In this document: positions 55,123 to 62,079 of the stretch, piece by piece | How positions within the stretch are numbered: position 1 is the first letter of the stretch | How the letters are laid out: the number at the start of each line of letters is the position of its first letter | NCBI RefSeq assembly: GCF_900104265.1 | Contig: NZ_FNJJ01000008.1 | Location: forward strand, 1 to 64,000 | DNA from: Ectopseudomonas guguanensis | GTDB taxonomy: Bacteria; Pseudomonadota; Gammaproteobacteria; Pseudomonadales; Pseudomonadaceae | Direction of reading: 5' to 3' | Length of the DNA stretch: 64,000 bases | Notes under the pieces: model-generated | The model's database searches: none | What the model was told of the DNA's origin: nothing | Seen by the model: the letters and a program-made list of their open reading frames with translations, nothing else | Program-made: the position numbers and the translations under genes

Positions 55123-56208
55123 ATGAAAATCGGTGTGATCGGTGGCGGCCAGCTGGGCCGCATGATGGCCCTGGCGGGCACCCCGCTGGGCATGAATTTC
55201 GCCTTCCTCGACCCGGCGCCGGACGCCTGCGCCCAGGCGCTTGGCGAGCATATCCGCGCCGACTACGGCGATCAGGATCACCTGCGCCAGCTGGCCGACG
55301 AGGTCGATCTGGTCACCTTCGAATTCGAGAGCGTGCCGGCGGAAACCGTGGCCTTCCTCTCGCAGTTCGTGCCGGTCTACCCCAGCGCCGAAGCCCTGCG
55401 CATCGCCCGTGACCGCTGGTTCGAAAAATCCATGTTCCGCGAGCTGGGCATTCCCACGCCGGAGTTCGCCGACATCCAGTCGCAGGCCGACCTCGATGCC
55501 GCGGTGGCCAGCATCGGCCTGCCGGCGGTGATGAAGACCCGCACCCTGGGCTATGACGGCAAGGGCCAGAAGGTCCTGCGCAAGGCCGAAGACGTCACTG
55601 GCGCCTTCGCCGAGCTGGGCAGCGTGCCGTGCATCCTCGAAGGCTTCGTGCCCTTTACCGGCGAGGTGTCGCTGATCGCCGTGCGCGCCCGCGATGGCGA
55701 AACCCGTTTCTACCCGCTGGTGCACAACACCCACGACAGCGGCATCCTCGCCCTGTCCATCGCCAGCACCGATCACCCGCTGCAGGCGCTGGCCGAGGAC
55801 TACGTCGGTCGCGTGCTGGACAAGCTCGACTACGTCGGCGTGCTGGCCTTCGAGTTCTTCGAGGTGGACGACGGCCTCAAGGCCAACGAGATCGCCCCGC
55901 GCGTGCACAACTCAGGGCACTGGACCATCGAAGGCGCCGAATGCAGCCAGTTCGAGAACCACCTGCGCGCTGTCGCCGGCCTGCCGCTGGGCTCCACTGC
56001 CAAGCTGGGCGAGAGCGCGATGCTCAATTTCATTGGTGAAGTGCCGCCGGTGGACAAGGTGATCAGCATCGCCGACTGCCACCTGCACCACTACGGCAAG
56101 GCCTTCAAGGTCGGCCGCAAGGTCGGCCACGCCACCCTGCGCAGTGCCGATCGGGCCGCCCTGGATAGCGGCATCGCAGCGGTACAGGCACTGATCGCCA
56201 AGCGCTAA
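55123..56208 (+). CDS. purK: N5-carboxyaminoimidazole ribonucleotide synthase PurK
   Basis: A 361-residue ATP-grasp enzyme: GVIGGGQLGRMMALAG (phosphate loop), TLGYDGKGQKVL, FEFFEVDDGLKANEIAPRVHNSGHWT and QFENHLRAVAGLPLG. With PurE it converts AIR and bicarbonate to CAIR. The ATG is 4 bases after the purE stop, so they are translationally coupled. Confidence 0.96.
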   Translation: MKIGVIGGGQLGRMMALAGTPLGMNFAFLDPAPDACAQALGEHIRADYGDQDHLRQLADEVDLVTFEFESVPAETVAFLSQFVPVYPSAEALRIARDRWFEKSMFRELGIPTPEFADIQSQADLDAAVASIGLPAVMKTRTLGYDGKGQKVLRKAEDVTGAFAELGSVPCILEGFVPFTGEVSLIAVRARDGETRFYPLVHNTHDSGILALSIASTDHPLQALAEDYVGRVLDKLDYVGVLAFEFFEVDDGLKANEIAPRVHNSGHWTIEGAECSQFENHLRAVAGLPLGSTAKLGESAMLNFIGEVPPVDKVISIADCHLHHYGKAFKVGRKVGHATLRSADRAALDSGIAAVQALIAKR

Positions 56209-56263
56209 AAGGGCAATTCACGGCTAGACTCCTGAACGACGGCCGTCGTCCAAGAGCCTATCC

Positions 56264-57028
56264 ATGAAGCGCCTACTTGCTCTGCTGCCCATGCTGTTCG
56301 CCCTGACCTGCGTCGGGGCGGAAGAGGTTCTACGGGTCGATTTCCGTGAGCGCCCGCCGGAAATGCGCGCGGTCGACGGCATCCCCAGCGGCCCGCTGAT
56401 CAGCGTGCTAGAAACCGCCGCACAGCGCATCGGCGTGCGCCTGTACTGGCGTCAGGCGCCCTTCCTGCGCAGCCTCGACGACCTGCGCTCGGGTCGGGTC
56501 GATCTGGTGCCGCGCGTGCTGCTCACCGAACAGCGGCGCGAGTACATCCACTTCCTGCCCAGCATCGGCAATCAGCAACTGAACATCCGCTTCGTGGTAC
56601 ACCCGGGGCGCGAGGCGGAGCTCAAGCGCTATGAGGACCTGCACCGTCTGTCGGTCGGCGTCAAACGCGGCACCGTCTATTTCGAACCCTTCGACAGCGA
56701 CGAGCGCCTGACCCGGGTCTATGCCAGCGACGATGCGCAGCTGGCCGCGATGTTTCGCGCCGGACGTCTCGACACCATCGCCGTGCTGGACGTAATGCCG
56801 ATGGAAGCGCAGTTCGCCAGCCTGGGCTTCGATGATTTCAGCTACGCCCACTATGCGCACCAACAGGTGCTGGGCAACCACTTCGGTGCCTCGCTCAAAC
56901 GCTACCAGAGCGATCGGCGCGCTCTCTACGACCGCCTGAGCGCCGAGCTCGAACGCATGCGCGCAGAAGGTGAAGTAGCCCTGATCTACCATCGCTATGG
57001 CGTCCTGCCGCCCGACGAGACGAACTGA
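56264..57028 (+). CDS. Periplasmic solute-binding-like protein (SBP_bac_3 fold)
   Basis: A 254-residue protein with a signal peptide (cleaved after VGA near 19) and a type II periplasmic-binding fold: VDGIPSGPLISVLETAAQRIGVRLYW and LPSIGNQQLNIRFVVHPG. Family members bind amino acids; many stand-alone pseudomonad copies lack a transporter and may only sense. No permease or ATPase is adjacent. Ligand is unknown. Confidence 0.78.
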   Translation: MKRLLALLPMLFALTCVGAEEVLRVDFRERPPEMRAVDGIPSGPLISVLETAAQRIGVRLYWRQAPFLRSLDDLRSGRVDLVPRVLLTEQRREYIHFLPSIGNQQLNIRFVVHPGREAELKRYEDLHRLSVGVKRGTVYFEPFDSDERLTRVYASDDAQLAAMFRAGRLDTIAVLDVMPMEAQFASLGFDDFSYAHYAHQQVLGNHFGASLKRYQSDRRALYDRLSAELERMRAEGEVALIYHRYGVLPPDETN

Positions 57029-57093
57029 CCGCCCCATCGACCTGTCCCATGTGGGCCTGCCGCACAAGCGGCACTCACCAAGGAGATACGCCA

Positions 57094-57339
57094 ATGGGCA
57101 TTATCGGCACCATTTTCATCGGCCTGATCGTCGGTCTGGTCGCACGCTTCCTCAAACCCGGCGATGACAGCATGGGCTGGATCATGACCATCCTGCTCGG
57201 CATCGGCGGCTCCATCGCCGCCACCTACGGCGGCCAGGCGCTGGGCATCTACGAAGCCGGGGAGGCCGCCGGTTTCATCGGTGCGGTGATCGGCGCCATC
57301 GTTCTGCTGGTAATCTACGGCGCGATCAAGAAGGACTGA
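57094..57339 (+). CDS. GlsB/YeaQ/YmgE-family small membrane protein
   Basis: An 81-residue protein with three membrane helices. Gly-rich motif FIGLIVGLVARFLKPGDDSMGWIMTILLGIGGSIAATYGGQALG is typical of the YeaQ/YmgE (transglycosylase-associated) family, linked to stress but without a known activity. AAGGAGA stands before the ATG at 57094, which is preferred over 57049. A GCCGGCAC dyad (57355–57377, no T tract) follows. Confidence 0.88.
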   Translation: MGIIGTIFIGLIVGLVARFLKPGDDSMGWIMTILLGIGGSIAATYGGQALGIYEAGEAAGFIGAVIGAIVLLVIYGAIKKD

Positions 57340-57411
57340 CAGACCTTCCTCGAAGCCGGCACCCATGGCGTGCCGGCTGTCGATTGCCAACGCCGAGAGA
57401 CTCCAACCACC

Positions 57412-57948
57412 ATGCGCCACCTGCTTCTCGCCCTGCTGCTGTGCACCGGCCTGGCTCACGCCGAACTGCCGGAAACCGACTGGCTCGACCTGATGCCGCC
57501 CGAGGACCGCAAGGCCCTCGAGGAAATGCCCGAAATCAGCCACGACACTCCGGAGGGCGACAGCACCTTCTACGGCGAAGGCGGCCTGCGCCAGCAGGAC
57601 CAGGACCTGCCGGCCGTGATGTACTCCACCAAGACCGTGGCCGAACTCGACGGCAAGGACATTCGCCTGGGTGGCTATCCCGTGCCGCTGGAAAGCGACG
57701 AGAAAGGCAACAGCACCCTGTTCTTCCTGGTGCCCTATCCGGGCGCCTGCATCCACGTGCCGCCACCGCCGCCCAACCAGCTGGTGCTGGTGCGCTACCC
57801 CAGGGGCATTGCGCTCGAAGACATCTACGCCCCGCTGTGGGTCAGCGGCACGCTGAAGGTGGAAAAGATCAGCAACGACCTGGCCGACGCCGCCTACGCC
57901 ATGGACGCTGGCGAAGTGCGTCTGGTGACCGACGAAGACCTCTACTGA
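57412..57948 (+). CDS. DUF3299 secreted protein
   Basis: A 178-residue exported protein: signal peptide cleaved after AHA (about 15), then DUF3299: LDGKDIRLGGYPVPLESDEKGNSTLFFLVPYPGACIHVPPPPPNQLVLV. Members often sit near metal or lipoprotein transport genes, but function is unknown. The ATG at 57412 follows the repeat-free segment CCAACCACC and gives a clean signal peptide. It is 19 bases upstream of the next gene, likely the same transcript. Confidence 0.83.
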   Translation: MRHLLLALLLCTGLAHAELPETDWLDLMPPEDRKALEEMPEISHDTPEGDSTFYGEGGLRQQDQDLPAVMYSTKTVAELDGKDIRLGGYPVPLESDEKGNSTLFFLVPYPGACIHVPPPPPNQLVLVRYPRGIALEDIYAPLWVSGTLKVEKISNDLADAAYAMDAGEVRLVTDEDLY

Positions 57949-57967
57949 TCACCCCCGGAGTCCACGC

Positions 57968-58435
57968 ATGAAAGCTGCCGCCCTGCTGTTGCTGTGCCTG
58001 CTGTCGACCGCCGCACTGGCTCTGGAGCCCGGCGAGCGCCTGGCGCCCTGGACCCTGCTCGATCAGCATGACGTGCCCTACACCCTGAACGATAGAACCC
58101 GCATCCTGCTGGTTGCCCGCGACATGGCCGGCGCCAAGCTGGTCAACGCCGCCCTGCAAGGCAAGCCCAAGGGCTACCTGGAAGAGCGCCAGGCGGTGTT
58201 CCTCGCCGATATCAGCCACATGCCCGGCGTCATCGCCAGCCTCTTCGCCCTGCCGAAGATGCGCGACTACAACTACCGCATCCTGCTCGACCGCGACGCC
58301 CGCATCGCTCCCCGTTATCCGGCTGGCGAGGGCGAAGTGTTGTGGTTGCAGTTAGAGGATGGTCGCCTGCTGACGCAGCAGGCATTCAAGGAAGCGGGCG
58401 CGCTGGAGCAGGCATTGGCCGCAGAGCGGCCCTGA
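57968..58435 (+). CDS. Secreted thioredoxin-fold-like protein without cysteines
   Basis: A 155-residue protein with a signal peptide (cleaved after LA, about 19). The order RTRILLVARDMAGAKLVNAAL…, VFLADISHMPGVIASLFALPKMRDYNYRILLDRDA and VLWLQLEDGRLLTQQAF resembles the YtfJ/thioredoxin fold, but no CxxC is present, so it is not a redox enzyme. Its role is unknown. Cotranscribed with the DUF3299 gene (GGAG Shine-Dalgarno). Convergent with the TPR-protein gene, 10 bases away. Confidence 0.72.
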   Translation: MKAAALLLLCLLSTAALALEPGERLAPWTLLDQHDVPYTLNDRTRILLVARDMAGAKLVNAALQGKPKGYLEERQAVFLADISHMPGVIASLFALPKMRDYNYRILLDRDARIAPRYPAGEGEVLWLQLEDGRLLTQQAFKEAGALEQALAAERP

Positions 58436-58445
58436 TTGCTGCGCG

Positions 58446-59492
58446 CTACTTCCGCTCCAGTACTCGCGGCGGAATTCTCGCCTGCTTCTGGGCGGCGAGC
58501 ATCTTGTCATGGTACTGGCCGTAGGCTTCCCGGGCCTGCTCCCGCTCGCCCAGCGCCCAGTAGGCATCCGCCAGGTTGAGGTTGGCGACGACCCTGTCCG
58601 GGTGCCTGCGGGTGATGTGCTGCAGCAATTCCACCGCCTCCGGGTAATGACCGGCCTGCTCGAACAGAAAGCCCAGGTCGTTCGACCAACCGACCCTTTG
58701 CGGGAAGTAGTATTTCTCGACGATATAGTTGCCGGGGCCGCAAGCGCCATCCTCGTCGCTTGAGAGGAAGTAGCCGACGAGGGTTTTCAGTTCTTGTGCG
58801 TTACCCGCCTGGTAAGCCTTCAGAGCGGCGTCGAAATTGCTGGCGACCGCCTCGGGCATCAGTTTCTCCGCCGTGCTGGCCGATGTCTGGTGCGCCAGAC
58901 GCAACGCCCTCAGCGTGCCGAAGGCGCGGCTACCATCGAAGTCGGCGATCGACGTGGCGCCAAGGGCCTTGCTGTCCATCGCATAGCTGCTCAGCAGTGA
59001 CCGGTCGCACTGGGCGTCGTTCTCGTTGAGCAGGATCTGGCTCAGCGCGAAGGACTTCGTGGCGCCGTCGTACCTGAACTTCAGGTTGAAGTTGTAGGCG
59101 CCATTGCCCTCTTCACGGGTGATCAGCAGCAGGTAATCCCCGGCCTGGGTGGCGGGCGAAAGCAGGGCATGGCGCTCGCCCTGCAGATCGATGGCCGTTG
59201 CCCTGGCCTGGCGCTCGGCGAGCAGCTCTGCCAGGTAGCCGTCGTAGCTGTTGGGCGAGAATTCGTTCTCGATACGCGGCAGGACCTTGTCCGTATCGAG
59301 CACCACCGTGCCTGCGCGGTCGGTGATCAGCAGGCTCTGGGCATCGTCGTTACCCTCTGCGATGCGCAGCTCCTGCAGTGCGGACAGGCCTTCGGGATGC
59401 AGCGTTTCCGCGGCCAGGGCATTGGCCAACATCAGGAGGACGGTGAGCGCCAAATATCGTCCGTCATGTTTACTTCCATATGATCTTGGCAT
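58446..59492 (-). CDS. Exported TPR-containing protein
   Basis: A 348-residue protein, with an N-terminal hydrophobic segment (residues about 14–27, cleavage near ALA). The middle region (60–230) has no family I recognise; the C-terminal third holds two to three TPR-like helices (LGFLFEQAGHYPEAVELLQHITRRHPDRVVANLNLADAYWALGEREQAREAYGQY). Proteins of this build occur beside polymorphic toxin and type VI effector genes, which agrees with the neighbours here, but no function is proven. The start at 59492 is the only one that gives the signal segment. Confidence 0.65.
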   Translation of the reverse strand: MPRSYGSKHDGRYLALTVLLMLANALAAETLHPEGLSALQELRIAEGNDDAQSLLITDRAGTVVLDTDKVLPRIENEFSPNSYDGYLAELLAERQARATAIDLQGERHALLSPATQAGDYLLLITREEGNGAYNFNLKFRYDGATKSFALSQILLNENDAQCDRSLLSSYAMDSKALGATSIADFDGSRAFGTLRALRLAHQTSASTAEKLMPEAVASNFDAALKAYQAGNAQELKTLVGYFLSSDEDGACGPGNYIVEKYYFPQRVGWSNDLGFLFEQAGHYPEAVELLQHITRRHPDRVVANLNLADAYWALGEREQAREAYGQYHDKMLAAQKQARIPPRVLERK

Positions 59493-59573
59493 CTGCGCCC
59501 TTGGATCTTACTCACGGCTCATGTGTCGGATAATAAAGGGTGTAACTACCTTATCCATGGATGCTAATGGCGC

Positions 59574-59984
59574 TCATATGTCAGGTGCTATACGCTCCAA
59601 ATACATCGTCCTATCGTTACTCATCCTTGCTATGCAGTTGTTGATCGTTACCTGATACGCTTCTGCAGTTTCCTCTATTTCAAAGGCCTCAAGTTTGCAA
59701 TCGGCGTCTCGTAGCTTGATCCATTCTCGCTGCGCCCCACGCAGCAGAGAAATATACTGATCCGCCATCAGGGGCGCTTGCCTGTACTGATGCCTGATGC
59801 GGTCAAGAGCTGCCTTATAGGCTGAATTCAAAAGTTTATCCGACTGCGCTTTAGCATATTCCGCGCACTGGGCGACTTGTTGGGAGGCCTCAATCACTTC
59901 ACATGACTTTTCAACGGCATCGCTAAGAGCCGGGAATGTAAAAAAGAGCAAGAAGAACGAATACCTGTAATTGACACCGAACAT
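59574..59984 (-). CDS. LprI/DUF1311-type lysozyme-inhibitor-like protein
   Basis: A 136-residue secreted protein. Signal segment FFLLFFTFPALSDA, then four Cys and the DUF1311/LprI pattern AQCAEYAKAQSDKLLNSAYKAALDRIR…LRGAQREWIKLRDADCKLEAF. LprI proteins inhibit lysozymes. The ATG at 59984 is set by AGAGGT 8 bases upstream; the frame opens at 60026. It lies close to a peptidoglycan-hydrolase effector gene and may protect against a glycoside hydrolase; that is inference. Confidence 0.75.
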   Translation of the reverse strand: MFGVNYRYSFFLLFFTFPALSDAVEKSCEVIEASQQVAQCAEYAKAQSDKLLNSAYKAALDRIRHQYRQAPLMADQYISLLRGAQREWIKLRDADCKLEAFEIEETAEAYQVTINNCIARMSNDRTMYLERIAPDI

Positions 59985-60067
59985 CCTGATTACCTCTGAT
60001 ATGGCGAGGACTATCACCTTTAGCAAATTTATCGTTGCATTCTGTTAGGGGTTCTCGCCTTGAGTGA

Positions 60068-60541
60068 TCAGAGTCCGCAGGCCTTCCCAAAGGTTCTATA
60101 GATCGTAGTCTTGCCGCCCGCATCGAAGGTAAGGTCGACGTGGCGGTCATCCGACTCGTTGTATTCGGTCTGGTTGAGCTGCCTGAGCGTGGACAGCCTG
60201 GCACTCATGCCAGCATGGGCGTATGCCGCGAGGGTCTCGGTGATTTCGGTCTGTTGCAGCGCCTGGATAGAGCCGTCGATCTTGACCAACAACACCTCAT
60301 CGATTTCCACGGCGATCGGCTGGGAGTCAGGCAGCGCTTGGTACTGCTCATCGGCTGGCACCAGCGCGCACCGGTAATTCTCGATACCGCCGCCTTCCTG
60401 ATAGTGGGTGAGGGCTTCTGGATAGGTAATGGTTTCGAGCTCAAGGGCGCTGCAGCCTGCCAGGTATCCGCAGGACAGGGCGCATAGCAGTACTTGGTGT
60501 GCGGTGTGTTGCAGTGGGCGCTTCTTCATCCTGATGTTCAT
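60068..60541 (-). CDS. Lipoprotein of unknown function
   Basis: The product has about 157 residues. Basic N-terminus (MNIRMKKRPLQH), a hydrophobic stretch and the lipobox LAGC give an outer-membrane lipoprotein. The mature domain has two conserved-looking cysteines (YRCALVPADE, GKACGL at the C-terminus). The start is uncertain (60541 or 60529). It lies between the LprI-like gene and a repeat, within the immunity-like gene set. I recognise no family. Confidence 0.55.
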   Translation of the reverse strand: MNIRMKKRPLQHTAHQVLLCALSCGYLAGCSALELETITYPEALTHYQEGGGIENYRCALVPADEQYQALPDSQPIAVEIDEVLLVKIDGSIQALQQTEITETLAAYAHAGMSARLSTLRQLNQTEYNESDDRHVDLTFDAGGKTTIYRTFGKACGL

Positions 60542-60582
60542 CGCTTGGTTCAGCCCGAAATTATCGTCCCTCTCTCGGCCAA

Positions 60583-60601
60583 AAATAAATCTGTCCCCTT
60601 T
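60583..60601. repeat. AAATAAATCTGTCCCC repeat, copy 1
   Basis: The sequence AAATAAATCTGTCCCCTTT is nearly repeated at 61541–61560. The pair flanks the smaller immunity-like gene and the VgrG-like fragment. Such AAAGGGGACAGATTTATTT words are common in gamma-proteobacterial intergenic regions near recombined genes. Confidence 0.6.
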
Positions 60602-60743
60602 CTGCCCTTTCTGCATGAGCCAATCCAATACAAAGTAACGCAGCAACTATCGTCCTACCAACCACATGCGCACTCCTTTCTCTTGTTGAGTCTATCTAGC
60701 GGCACGGAATACATTGCCATCTATCATGCCTGCCCCGCATTGC

Positions 60744-61166
60744 TCACTCCAAATCAAGCAAACTTCCCTGCACAGTTTCTGGAACGCAGTCTATATAGGC
60801 TAAGCACTTAGTTTTTTTATTGACCAAGACCCCATGCCTGGGCTCTTGCGTCGCAGCCACTTTATTAATCGTTGTCATTACTCTGTACGCATACGCGCCA
60901 TTTGAAAAAGTTATAGAATTCGAAATTTCATCCCCAGAAACACTGCCTATTGCGACCTCTAAATCTGCCATTGACCGTGTCAATTTAAGTTCTGGCGGGT
61001 AATCGCTTCTACCAAACGAATAGGTCACCATATCTCCATCTCTATACACCTCAATATTATTATTATTTTTCGTTTTGCACATAAAAATAGGCATATGGCT
61101 TTCCGAGCCATTTACCACTAACGGAAAGCATATAGAAAAGACCAAGACAAAAAATATACGCATCAT
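60744..61166 (-). CDS. Secreted immunity-like protein, paralogue B
   Basis: A 140-residue AT-rich gene with a signal peptide (IFFVLVFSICFPLVVNG). The mature part matches paralogue A (61564–62079) in the order C-K/R-x-K…I(E/V), Y.(F/Y)G…(E)L, G(E/S)I…I.F..GAY.Y.V and a final C, about 100 residues with perhaps a quarter identity. ATG at 61166 (MM start) gives the signal peptide. It is separated from the effector by A and a VgrG remnant, so it may be an orphan immunity gene left from an earlier effector. Confidence 0.65.
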   Translation of the reverse strand: MMRIFFVLVFSICFPLVVNGSESHMPIFMCKTKNNNNIEVYRDGDMVTYSFGRSDYPPELKLTRSMADLEVAIGSVSGDEISNSITFSNGAYAYRVMTTINKVAATQEPRHGVLVNKKTKCLAYIDCVPETVQGSLLDLE

Positions 61167-61284
61167 CCAATTCCCCAAACTCTCAAAAGCCAGCCATCTT
61201 CGAAAGCAAATAAGGCTTATGCGCGGCAGTATCAAAAACAAGATATGTCATTCGAACACCTCTGCACTCCATAATCTATCAAAA

Positions 61285-61458
61285 TTAGTCCTTCGCTCTG
61301 GATAAGGCGAGGAAAGTGCGCTGATGCAGCAGGCTGGCCACGAGATCCGGGCGTTCGCTGATCAATTCCACATCGACGCGGTAGGGCTGACTGATAGCCT
61401 CACTTGGCGTCAGATGACGCCAAGTATGTTGCGGGTTGATTGTTAAAGAGCGGAACAT
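61285..61458 (-). pseudogene. VgrG N-terminal fragment
   Basis: A 57-codon frame (ATG 61458, TAA 61285) whose middle reads WRHLTPSEAISQPYRVDVEL, then ISERPDLVASLLHQ, which I recognise as the start of a type VI secretion VgrG tip protein (a beta-strand domain with LDLASLLGQ-like motif). True VgrG proteins are over 600 residues, so it stops far short; an in-frame TAA follows a degraded tail (SRAKD). It lies between two immunity-like genes with AT-rich DNA on both sides, and its GC content is higher than those genes. I read it as the debris of a former vgrG–effector unit. Confidence 0.6.
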
Positions 61459-61540
61459 GTAGTGCCGAGTGAAAAAGGTCGGGAATTTCTAAATATCAAT
61501 GACACTGCCCCGTTGATTGCATCACCACCAGATCCAGCCA

Positions 61541-61560
61541 TAAATAAATCTGCCCCCTTT
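61541..61560. repeat. AAATAAATCTGCCCCC repeat, copy 2
   Basis: A near-identical copy of the word at 60583 in the same orientation, a few bases from the stop of immunity-like gene A. It marks the left boundary of the intact effector–immunity unit. Confidence 0.6.
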
Positions 61561-61563
61561 ATT

Positions 61564-62079
61564 CTAATGTAAATCAACCTCGGTCATGGGATGTTGTTCT
61601 ATCCCCCTATATGCTGCATCGGGAAATGTTATATTTTTTCCCGATGAACAGTAGGCATCAAACACCACCTTGTTATTCCTTGTTACATATAGGCCACCTG
61701 GCATAACGGAGGACACTACATACGTGTAAGCACCGCTAGTGAACTTTATGTGCATTCCTCGAATGCTACCCTCGGTAACGTCGGTTAATGAAAATATACC
61801 TTGCGGAGGAATTTTGTTTTTTGGAAAATTAAGCTCAATATTTTCATGCGTGCCATATCTATATTGAACGTATCCCTCTTTGGGGGAGTTATTGGCAGAT
61901 GAGCATATGGAAACAATAGAGCCTTTTCCTCTTAGATGGCAGCTAAAGTATATCTCTTCGTATTCCATGCACAAAGTCGACTCATCAAGCTCTCTATCTT
62001 TTAAAATCTCTGCGCCATGTGCTGCACGCAAGATGAACAGTGCTATTAAAAAAGAAAAATATACTATCTTGTTAGCCAT
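61564..62079 (-). CDS. Secreted immunity-like protein, paralogue A
   Basis: The product has 171 residues. Signal peptide (IVYFSFLIALFILRAAHG, cleavage near residue 22), then a beta-rich domain with four to five cysteines (LCMEYEEIYFSCHLRGKGSIVSIC…FDAYCSSG). It overlaps the end of the GH19-domain gene by 8 bases (AAATGGCTAA), the typical coupling of an effector with its immunity gene, and export to the periplasm is where a peptidoglycan hydrolase would attack. The codon use is AT-rich, unlike the chromosome. No family name was recognised. Confidence 0.72.
   Translation of the reverse strand: MANKIVYFSFLIALFILRAAHGAEILKDRELDESTLCMEYEEIYFSCHLRGKGSIVSICSSANNSPKEGYVQYRYGTHENIELNFPKNKIPPQGIFSLTDVTEGSIRGMHIKFTSGAYTYVVSSVMPGGLYVTRNNKVVFDAYCSSGKNITFPDAAYRGIEQHPMTEVDLH

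Noticed and set aside
57355..57377. GCCGGCAC hairpin as a terminator
   Set aside because: There is no T tract on either strand and the next gene follows at once; it may be only a local dyad.
60820..61002. 60-codon plus-strand frame
   Set aside because: It is antisense to the immunity-like paralogue B, whose signal peptide and homology to paralogue A favour the minus strand.
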